Assembly (NCBI RefSeq): GCF_012927405.1
Contig: NZ_JABBGM010000005.1
Location: 1 to 64,000 of the forward strand
Source of the DNA: Novosphingobium olei
GTDB taxonomy: Bacteria; Pseudomonadota; Alphaproteobacteria; Sphingomonadales; Sphingomonadaceae
Reading direction: 5' to 3'
DNA: 64,000 nucleotides
Both the position numbers and the translations under genes were made by a program. Shown piece after piece: positions 57,902 through 64,000 of the stretch. Numbering within the stretch: position 1 is the first letter of the stretch; each line of letters opens with the position of its first letter. Below the pieces are notes generated by a model. That model did not search any database and had not been told where the DNA came from. It was given only the letters and a program-made list of their open reading frames with translations.

Positions 57902-57930
57902 TTGACTTATCACCAGCCCCCCGGTAACGG
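57902..57930 (+). promoter_or_regulatory. promoter of rpmJ
   Basis: TTGACT (57902-57907) and TAACGG (57925-57930) with a 17-base spacer. The predicted start lies near 57937, leaving a leader of about 42 bases with AAAGGG as ribosome site. Confidence 0.55.
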
Positions 57931-57978
57931 CGCGGCTTCAATTTTCGGCCCGGTCGCTTCGGGCAAAGGGATTCGGAC

Positions 57979-58104
57979 ATGAAGATTCGCAACAGCCTGA
58001 AGTCGCTCAAGGATCGTCACCGGGACAACCGCGTGATCCGTCGTCGCGGCCGCACATACGTCATCAACAAGACCCAGAAGCGCTTCAAGGCCCGCCAGGG
58101 CTGA
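57979..58104 (+). CDS. rpmJ: 50S ribosomal protein L36
   Basis: A 41-residue protein beginning [20 protein letters not shown] and ending in [11 protein letters not shown]. It contains [13 protein letters not shown], the bL36 core. The zinc-binding cysteines of the C+ form are absent, so it is the C- (zinc-independent) type that is normal in alphaproteobacteria. AAAGGG precedes the ATG. It is a stand-alone gene with its own promoter, not in the spc operon. Confidence 0.93.
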   Translation: MKIRNSLKSLKDRHRDNRVIRRRGRTYVINKTQKRFKARQG

Positions 58105-58225
58105 TTGCGGACCGGCTCCGTTCGCGGGGCCGGCGCAGCGCTGCTGCCTTGCATGAGGCACGAAGCCCTCGCCATCGGCGGGGGCGCTTTCGTTTGTGCG
58201 TCCGCTTTTGCTGGAGAGTTTGCCG

Positions 58226-58840
58226 GTGGCTGATGTTGATGCGGTGGTCTGGGACATCGGCCGGGTGCTGGTGCAGTGGGACCTGTCCCGCATCTATCGC
58301 GACGTCATCCCCGATCCGGTAGAGCGCGCGGCCTTCGTCGCCACCGTGGTGAGCGAGGAATGGCACGGCCAGCATGATGCGGGCGTGCCCTGGCCCGAGA
58401 TGGTGGCGCAGCGCACGGCCGAGTTTCCCGAGCACGCGGCGCTGATCGAACGCTACGCCACCCACTGGCTCGATGCGGTGCCCGGCCCGATCGACGGCAC
58501 GCACCCGCTCGTCGAACGGCTGACCGCCGCACGCGTCCCGCAGTTCTCGATAACCAATTTCGGTGCCGATGCCTTCGCGCTGTTCCGCCCGACGTTCCCG
58601 ATCCTCGACCACTTCAGCGACATCGTCGTGTCGGGCACCGAAAGGCTGGTGAAGCCGGACACCGCGATCTTCGATCTGGCCGCGGCCCGCTTCGGCTATG
58701 CACCGCAGGCGATGCTGTTCATCGACGACAATGCCGCCAACATCGCCGCTGCCGCCGCGCTCGGCTGGCAGGTTCATCACTTCACCGGGGATGCCGCCGC
58801 GCTGGAGGCGGACTTGGTGCGGCGCGGCCTGATCGCCTAA
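58226..58840 (+). CDS. HAD-superfamily hydrolase (IA subfamily, YihX-like)
   Basis: A 204-residue phosphatase-like protein. HAD motif I is AVVWDIGRVLVQWDL, where the nucleophile Asp is followed by IG rather than the more usual LDG-type sequence. Motif II is FSITNFGAD, motif III the Lys in ERLVKPDTAIF and motif IV MLFIDDNAANIAAA. This matches YihX-type sugar-phosphate phosphatases and haloacid dehalogenase-like enzymes. The GTG at 58226 follows GGAGAGTTTGCCG; a GTG ten codons upstream lacks a ribosome site. The substrate is unknown. Its end overlaps the convergent pgeF gene. Confidence 0.88.
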   Translation: MADVDAVVWDIGRVLVQWDLSRIYRDVIPDPVERAAFVATVVSEEWHGQHDAGVPWPEMVAQRTAEFPEHAALIERYATHWLDAVPGPIDGTHPLVERLTAARVPQFSITNFGADAFALFRPTFPILDHFSDIVVSGTERLVKPDTAIFDLAAARFGYAPQAMLFIDDNAANIAAAAALGWQVHHFTGDAAALEADLVRRGLIA

Positions 58841-59601
58841 CGCAGGCCGATCACCGAAATCTGCCGCCCGTAGCTCGCTTCGCCGCGATGCGTCGCGCGG
58901 CGGAACGAATAGAACCGGTCGTCTTGCGCGTAAGTATCCTCGCCCAGCATGCCGACGCTGCCGACGCCACCTGCGCGCAGGCGTTCGGCGACATAGCCTT
59001 CGAGATCGAACCAGGCATGGTCCGGCCGCCCGGCGCGAAAGAAGCGCTGGTTGGCGGCATCCGCTTCCAGAAAGCGCCGCTCGAAGCCGTCGTCGACTTC
59101 ATAGCTGCGCTGCGCGATACAGGGGCCGACCACGGCGGCGATGTCTTCCCGGCGCGCGCCGAGCGCTTCCATCGCCGCAACGGTGGCGTCGGTAACGCCG
59201 CCGATCGCGCCTTTCCACCCGGCATGCGCCGCGCCGACCACGCCCGCGCGCGGATCGTGGAACAGCACCGGCGCGCAATCTGCCGTCAGGATGCCGAGCA
59301 GCACGCCCGGCCGGTCGGTCACCAGCGCATCGGCATGGGGCCGCGCATCGTCACCCCACGGCTCGGCCACCGTCACCGCGTCGGCCGAATGCACCTGGTA
59401 GCAGCACACAAGCCGCGCGTTCGGCGCCACGGCCGCAACCACCCGGCGACGGTTTTCGGCGGTGTGCGCGGGATCGTCCTCGGAAAAGCTGACATTGAGC
59501 CCTCCAACCACGCCTTCGCTGACACCGCCCTTGCGGCCGAGGAAGCCGTGCGCCGCTCCGGCGAGCGCGGCATGCGTCAGCACCTCGACCGGTTGGTTCA
59601 C
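58837..59601 (-). CDS. pgeF: peptidoglycan editing factor PgeF (YfiH / laccase-domain family)
   Basis: A 254-residue cytoplasmic protein of the COG1496 family, which in E. coli removes mis-incorporated serine-containing muropeptide precursors. The metal and active-site residues are visible: CCYQVHSADAV (His), GILTADCAPVLFHD (Cys), GAAHAGWKGAIGGVTDA (His) and VVGPCIAQRSYEV. Its ATG overlaps the pepN stop (ATGA), so it is co-translated with pepN. Confidence 0.92.
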   Translation of the reverse strand: MNQPVEVLTHAALAGAAHGFLGRKGGVSEGVVGGLNVSFSEDDPAHTAENRRRVVAAVAPNARLVCCYQVHSADAVTVAEPWGDDARPHADALVTDRPGVLLGILTADCAPVLFHDPRAGVVGAAHAGWKGAIGGVTDATVAAMEALGARREDIAAVVGPCIAQRSYEVDDGFERRFLEADAANQRFFRAGRPDHAWFDLEGYVAERLRAGGVGSVGMLGEDTYAQDDRFYSFRRATHRGEASYGRQISVIGLR

Positions 59602-62219
59602 CCTTCCAGGCTCCGCGTCACCTGTTCGCGCACATCACGCGAAAGATCGGGCACCGCCGCGATGCGTTCCAGCTGTTCGCGCATCAGCTTGGCACGGCCC
59701 GGCTCCACTTTGCGCCAGCGGCCGAGCGGCGGAACGCAGCGCGCCGCGACATTGCCGTTTATCGGATCGAGCTGGAGGATAAGGTCCGCCAGTAGCTTGT
59801 AGCCTTCGCCATCCGCGGCATGGAACGCGCCCGCGTTGGCGGCGAAGGTGATGTACAGCGCACGCACCCGGTTAGGGTTGGTCAGCGTGAAGTCCGCATG
59901 TTCGGCCAGCGCCTTCACGTGGTCGATGGCGTGCGGATGCAGCGATCCCGCCTGAAGCGAGAACCACTTGTCGATCACCAGCATGTTGCCGGCGAAGCGA
60001 TCGTGGAAATCGGCCAGCGCAGTGGCCCGCTCGGGCGTTTCGAGCCCGCACAGCACCATCAGCGCGCCCTGTCGGTCGGTCATGTTGTCGGCCGCATCGT
60101 ACTGCGCCTTGGCGCGCCGCGCGGCTTCGCCGGCATCGGCGGCGGCAAGGAAGACCAGCGCCAGCGTCTTGAGCTTGCGGGCGCCGCGCGCCTCCGCCGA
60201 AAGGCTGTAGGGCACCGCCGAACAGCGATCGTGCAGATCGCGCCAGGCCGCGCCGAGTGTCGTGCCGAGCCAGCCCTTCAACGCCTCGCGCTCGTCGTGG
60301 ACGCGGCTCGGGTCGACCGCCGGGATCTGCTCGGCGAGGTAGGATTCGCCCGGCAGGATCAGCAGTTCGCCACGCATCAGGTCGTCGAGCGCGGGGTCGG
60401 CCAGGACGGCAGCGATGGCATCGCCGATCGCCCGGCGGCCCGCGTCGCGCTCGGCATCGGACAGCTGCCCCTCGACCGCCGCAACGAGATGCTGGACGAC
60501 CAGCTGCTGCATCGCTTCGTAGCGCGCGAAGGGATCGTCGTCATGCTCGGCGAGGAACACCAGATCCTCGTTCGAGGAGGGCGAGCGGATCGCCACCGGC
60601 GCCGAAAAGCCGCGGTTGATCGACAGCACCGGTGCCTGCGCAAAGCCGTCGAACGCCCAGCTTTGCTCCGCCTCGGTCAGCACGAGCAGCTCCTCGCCGC
60701 GATGCTTTCCGGTGGCGCGATCGAACAGCGCTGTGCGCAGCGGGATCACCATCGGCAGCTTCTCGGGCTGGCCGGGGGTCGGCGGCACCGTCTGGCGCAG
60801 GGTCAGCGTGGCGGTCTCGCCTTCGTGGACCAGCGAGACGTCGACACGCGGCGTGCCCGCCTGCGCATACCAGCGGCGGAACTGCGCAAGGTCCAGCCCC
60901 GCCCCGTCCTCGATCGCCTTGACGAAATCCTCGCACGTCGCCGCTTCGCCGTCGTGGCGCTCGAAATAGAGGTCGGTTCCCTTCCGGAAGCGGTCGAGCC
61001 CTGCCAGCACGGTCATCATGCGGATGACCTCGGCGCCCTTGTTGTAGACCGTCGCGGTATAGAAGTTGCTGATTTCCTGATAGGAATCGGGCCGGATCGG
61101 GTGCGCGAGCGGTCCCGAATCCTCGGGGAACTGCGCCGCGCGCAGGATGCGCACATCCTCGATCCGCTTGACCGGGGCGCTGCCCATGTCTGCGCTGAAC
61201 TGCTGGTCGCGCAGCACGGTGAAACCTTCCTTCAGGCTCAGCTGGAACCAGTCGCGGCAGGTGACGCGGTTGCCCGACCAGTTGTGGAAGTATTCGTGCG
61301 CGACCACGCCCTCGATCGCGTCGTAGTCCGCGTCGGTCGCGGTTTCCGGATCGGCAAGGATGTAGCGGGTGTTGAAAATGTTCAGCCCCTTGTTCTCCAT
61401 CGCGCCGGCGTTGAAATCCGCCACGGCGACGATGTTGAACAGGTCGAGATCGTATTCGCGGCCATAGACCTCCTCGTCCCACTTCATCGAGGCGATCAGG
61501 CTGCGCATCGCATGGCCGGTGCGCGCCTCGTCGCCGGCGCGGACGTAGATGGCGAGATCCACCGTGCGGCCCGAACGCGTGACGAACTGGTCGCGCGTCG
61601 CCACCAGGTCACCCGCCACCAGCGCGAACAGGTACGAAGGCTTGGGCCAGGGATCGTGCCATTCGGCCAAGTGGGTGCCGTCCGCAGCCTCGCCTGCGGC
61701 CACCGGGTTGCCGTTCGACAGCAGCACCGGGAAGGCCGACTTGTCGCCCGCCATGCGCACCGAATAGACCGAGAGCACGTCGGGCCGATCGGGGAAGAAG
61801 GCGATGCGGCGGAAACCTTCCGCCTCGCACTGGGTGCAGAGCATGCCGTTCGAGGCATAGAGCCCCGAAAGCTGCGTATTGGCCGCAGGGTTGATCACCG
61901 TTTCGACAGAGATTTCGTGCGCATCGCCAGGCAGGTCGATCAGCAGGTCGCCGCCCTCCATGCGCCAGTCATTGTGCGCCTGCCCATCGACCAGCACTTC
62001 CTGCGCGACCAGCCCATCACCATTGAGCCGAAGCGTCGCGCTGCCGTCCGCCGCCGCGTTGCGCTCCACCTTCAGCGTGCTCTTCACCCGCGTCGCATCG
62101 AGCGAAAGGGCGAAATCGAGCGCGATCTCGGGCACCAGCCAGGCGGGCGGGCGATAGTCCGCGCGGTTGATCACGGGCGCCGGAGCGGGGGCGAGGGGCG
62201 TGTTCGAAAGATCGTTCAT
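59598..62219 (-). CDS. pepN: aminopeptidase N (M1 family)
   Basis: Zinc aminopeptidase of the PepN type, 873 residues, cytoplasmic. It has the substrate-anchoring exopeptidase motif FNAGAMENKGLNIF, the zinc site VVAHEYFHNWSGNRVT (HExxH) with the third ligand Glu in LSLKEGFTVLRDQ, and an N-terminal beta-saddle domain and C-terminal helical domain of normal length. ATG 62219 gives MNDLSNTPLAPAPAP. It leads an operon with pgeF and is divergent from the epimerase-like gene across 56 bases. Confidence 0.96.
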   Translation of the reverse strand: MNDLSNTPLAPAPAPVINRADYRPPAWLVPEIALDFALSLDATRVKSTLKVERNAAADGSATLRLNGDGLVAQEVLVDGQAHNDWRMEGGDLLIDLPGDAHEISVETVINPAANTQLSGLYASNGMLCTQCEAEGFRRIAFFPDRPDVLSVYSVRMAGDKSAFPVLLSNGNPVAAGEAADGTHLAEWHDPWPKPSYLFALVAGDLVATRDQFVTRSGRTVDLAIYVRAGDEARTGHAMRSLIASMKWDEEVYGREYDLDLFNIVAVADFNAGAMENKGLNIFNTRYILADPETATDADYDAIEGVVAHEYFHNWSGNRVTCRDWFQLSLKEGFTVLRDQQFSADMGSAPVKRIEDVRILRAAQFPEDSGPLAHPIRPDSYQEISNFYTATVYNKGAEVIRMMTVLAGLDRFRKGTDLYFERHDGEAATCEDFVKAIEDGAGLDLAQFRRWYAQAGTPRVDVSLVHEGETATLTLRQTVPPTPGQPEKLPMVIPLRTALFDRATGKHRGEELLVLTEAEQSWAFDGFAQAPVLSINRGFSAPVAIRSPSSNEDLVFLAEHDDDPFARYEAMQQLVVQHLVAAVEGQLSDAERDAGRRAIGDAIAAVLADPALDDLMRGELLILPGESYLAEQIPAVDPSRVHDEREALKGWLGTTLGAAWRDLHDRCSAVPYSLSAEARGARKLKTLALVFLAAADAGEAARRAKAQYDAADNMTDRQGALMVLCGLETPERATALADFHDRFAGNMLVIDKWFSLQAGSLHPHAIDHVKALAEHADFTLTNPNRVRALYITFAANAGAFHAADGEGYKLLADLILQLDPINGNVAARCVPPLGRWRKVEPGRAKLMREQLERIAAVPDLSRDVREQVTRSLEG

Positions 62220-62240
62220 CGCCCCTGACTTAGGGAGCGG

Positions 62241-62268
62241 TTGCCGCAGGGGCAATTCGGGATAAGGT
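62241..62268 (+). promoter_or_regulatory. candidate promoter of the epimerase-like gene
   Basis: TTGCCG (62241-62246) and TAAGGT (62263-62268) with a 16-base spacer in the 56-base divergent gap. The predicted start site is one base before the ATG at 62276, so a near-leaderless transcript is possible. Confidence 0.35.
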
Positions 62269-62275
62269 CCATCGC

Positions 62276-63124
62276 ATGCAAAACATGCTGATTTTCGGGA
62301 TGGGCTACACCGCAGGCCGGCTGGCACGCCGCCTGCGCGACCTTGGCTGGATGGTGCGCGGCACGGGACGCGGCGGCGATCTGGCCTTTGCAGACCGCGA
62401 TGCGGTGCTGGCCGCGCTCGCAAAGGCGAGCCACGTGCTGTCCTCGGTTCCGCCCGACCGCGCCGGCGCCGATCCCGTGCTCGAAGGCTATGGCTCGGCG
62501 TTGCGCGACTGGCCGGGCAGGTGGATCGGCTACCTTTCGTCTACCGGAGTCTATGGCGATGCGGGTGGCGCCTGGGTGGACGAGGCAACGCCCATCGGCG
62601 GGGGCCGTCGCTCGGCGCGAGCAGAGGCCGATCGCGCTTGGCAGGAGCTGGGCGAGCGTGTGCGCGTGTTCCGCCTGCCCGGCATCTATGGCCCGGGTCG
62701 CAGCGCGCTGGATCGCGTGGCAGAAGGCCGCGCCCATCGTATCGCCCTGCCCGATCAGGTGTTCAGCCGCGTCCATGTGGACGACATCGTTTCGGGCGTG
62801 GTCGCCGCGCTTTCAGGTCCGCCGGGCGTCTACAATCTTGCCGACGATGCGCCGTCCAGCCAGAACGCGGTGATCGAGGAAGCCGCGCGCATCCTCGGGC
62901 AGACGCCTCCGCCCATGCAGACGCTGGAGGAAGCGCAGCTTTCACCCATGGCGCTGGCCTTCTACGCCGAAAACCGCCGCGTCGCGAACGGCAAGGCGAA
63001 GCGGCTGCTCGGCTGGGCGCCCGCCTATCCCGACTACTGCGCGGGCCTGCGCGCCCTCAGCGCCACGACCAGCCCCGCCCCCACCAGCACCGAACCCGCC
63101 GCTGCCAGCACGGACCATTCGTAG
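62276..63124 (+). CDS. NAD(P)-dependent SDR/epimerase-like protein (YeeZ type)
   Basis: A 282-residue extended-SDR-like protein. The nucleotide loop is NMLIFGMGYTAGRLARRLRD, with YLSSTGVYGDAGGAWVDEAT, FRLPGIYGPGRSALDRV and FSRVHVDDIVSGVVAAL following. The usual YxxxK catalytic pair is not in its normal form, as in the YeeZ branch, so it may bind rather than oxidise. The last 30 codons (ALSATTSPAPTSTEPAAAST) are low-complexity and lie antisense to the end of the next gene; they look like a run-on after loss of the original stop. Confidence 0.82.
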   Translation: MQNMLIFGMGYTAGRLARRLRDLGWMVRGTGRGGDLAFADRDAVLAALAKASHVLSSVPPDRAGADPVLEGYGSALRDWPGRWIGYLSSTGVYGDAGGAWVDEATPIGGGRRSARAEADRAWQELGERVRVFRLPGIYGPGRSALDRVAEGRAHRIALPDQVFSRVHVDDIVSGVVAALSGPPGVYNLADDAPSSQNAVIEEAARILGQTPPPMQTLEEAQLSPMALAFYAENRRVANGKAKRLLGWAPAYPDYCAGLRALSATTSPAPTSTEPAAASTDHS

Positions 63125-63945
63125 CCTTCGAACAGCGTCGACAGCAGCATCGCCACCACCGGGATGATCACGCTGGAATAGGCGGCGCGGCCTGGCCCCA
63201 GATCGCGCAGCAGGCGGGCATAGATCGGGAAGGTCAGCACCGAACCCATCAACGCGAGGTAGGCGATGCCACCCAAATAGCCCGCGCGCGGTTCGAACTG
63301 CGGCGGACCGTAGAGCAGCAGCGCCACGGCAAGGTCGGCAAGCACGCCCCACAGCATGGCCCAGGCAAGCAGCGCCACCGGCGAATGCCGATGCGCCTCG
63401 CGCCCCGCCTGCAGCACGTTCGCCCCCGATGCGCTCATCAGCCCGATGATCGTGAAGGCAACGCCGAGCGGCACCTGCGCGCCCGGCGGGGCGAGGCGAT
63501 ATTCGTGGAGCAGCAGCAGGGCGATGCCCGACAGCGCGATGGCCGAGCCGACGAGGAAGCCGCGCGTGATCGCCTGCCCAAGGAAGCTGCGCGCCAAAAG
63601 CGCGTTGGGCACCATCAGCAGCGCGAACAGCACCGCGACGATGCCCGAGGTGAGGAACTGCTCGGCGCGGTAGACGAACTGGAAGTTCAGGCAGAACTGC
63701 AGCACGCCGACCACCAGCGCCAGCCGCTGCCCCGCGCGCCCCAGCCGCAGCGAATCGCCCCGAACCAGTGCCAGCACGAACATGCCGGCACAGGCGAGCA
63801 TGAAGCGCCAGACCACCGACCAGCTTGGCGGCACGCTGCCCACCTGGTCCTTGATCACCAGCCAGGTCGACCCCCAAACAAGCGTGATCAGGGCAAAGCC
63901 GCCGATCGCGCGCGGCGTCCAGCCGTGCTCGCCCGGCGCGGTCAT
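63034..63945 (-). CDS. EamA/DMT-superfamily transporter (RhaT-like exporter)
   Basis: A 303-residue protein with ten predicted helices in two EamA repeats. Features include GGFALITLVWGSTWLVIKDQ at the N-terminus, LTSGIVAVLFALLMVPNAL in the first repeat and LMGSVLTFPIYARLLRDLGP plus AYSSVIIPVVAMLLSTLFEG in the second. DMT exporters move amino acids or metabolites; the substrate is unknown. The ATG at 63945 lies 10 bases after the stop of a gene entering from the right, and its end overlaps the convergent SDR gene by 91 bases. Confidence 0.9.
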   Translation of the reverse strand: MTAPGEHGWTPRAIGGFALITLVWGSTWLVIKDQVGSVPPSWSVVWRFMLACAGMFVLALVRGDSLRLGRAGQRLALVVGVLQFCLNFQFVYRAEQFLTSGIVAVLFALLMVPNALLARSFLGQAITRGFLVGSAIALSGIALLLLHEYRLAPPGAQVPLGVAFTIIGLMSASGANVLQAGREAHRHSPVALLAWAMLWGVLADLAVALLLYGPPQFEPRAGYLGGIAYLALMGSVLTFPIYARLLRDLGPGRAAYSSVIIPVVAMLLSTLFEGYEWSVLAAAGSVLVGAGLVVALRARRPAQ

Positions 63946-63955
63946 GAAGGATCGC

Positions 63956-64000
63956 TCACAGCGCGGCGATCGCGCGTGCCAGCGCCGCGACGTGGCCGGC
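63956..64000 (-). CDS. 3' end of an unidentified minus-strand gene
   Basis: A minus-strand frame is open from the right edge and ends ...AGHVAALARAIAAL with a TGA at 63956-63958. It lies 10 bases before the EamA gene on the same strand, so it is probably the preceding operon member. Too little is visible to name it. Confidence 0.4.
   Translation of the reverse strand, partial: AGHVAALARAIAAL

Noticed and set aside
57979-58104. L36 lacking zinc cysteines as an unusual stress paralogue
   Set aside because: This C- form is the ordinary L36 of alphaproteobacteria, so it is not notable without evidence of a second copy.

Overview
The window is G+C-rich bacterial chromosome with no phage, plasmid, CRISPR or tRNA sequence that I can see. 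Gene content and protein style point to an alphaproteobacterium of the order Sphingomonadales, probably close to Novosphingobium: dnaA next to rpsT, MipZ, a DUF3576-type lipoprotein, a Fiu-like TonB receptor, many GTG/TTG starts, and dispersed short palindromes of the kind seen in sphingomonads. The genus is an inference.

Layout. 1-486: left edge of an unknown minus-strand gene, its promoter, and a nested cluster of small palindromes. 487-8671 (minus): mrp, a molybdenum hydroxylase large subunit and ferrochelatase form a tight operon, followed by a cytochrome P450, rpsT and dnaA. 8796-12509 (plus): the HflK/HflC pair and a Do-type periplasmic protease. 12585-16869: a dicarboxylate transporter, an enoyl-CoA hydratase, aroC, a 268-bp transposon-like element, a frameshifted monooxygenase and a YffB/ArsC reductase. 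16926-20550 (plus): a glycosyltransferase, a methyltransferase and a GtrA-like flippase fused to a large membrane protein, which look like one glycan-modification cassette. 20607-26607: thioesterase, a 59-residue basic protein, ubiG, lysC, a flavin oxidoreductase, the second 268-bp element, an MFS exporter and an HNH nuclease. 26785-35895: M20 peptidase, gyrB, a lipoprotein, leuS-lptE-holA. 36062-43560 (plus): an exopolysaccharide export and polymerisation block (sugar-1-phosphate transferase, small secreted protein, ligase/polymerase, Wza, Wzc-type tyrosine kinase, TPR-like protein), followed by a convergent phosphohexomutase that would feed it. 45143-49960: J-domain protein, mipZ, panC, a TonB-like protein, SRAP, class II aldolase, and a [2Fe-2S] hydroxylase subunit. 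49965-57884: TonB receptor, a repeat-rich membrane protein, M14 carboxypeptidase with two related secreted proteins, galE. 57979-64000: L36, HAD, pgeF, pepN, an epimerase-like protein, an EamA exporter and the edge of a final gene.

The most interesting items are: (1) two 268-bp elements at 15935 and 24450, flanked by TA, with 31-nt terminal inverted repeats and an internal 21-bp hairpin whose arms show compensatory changes between copies; (2) the GtrB / methyltransferase / GtrA-GT-C fusion cassette; (3) a membrane protein with about ten copies of an acidic DPLDDILGEL motif; (4) a 14-bp inverted repeat and a small secreted protein inside the exopolysaccharide block; (5) several promoters whose predicted start site falls on or next to the start codon (possible leaderless mRNAs).
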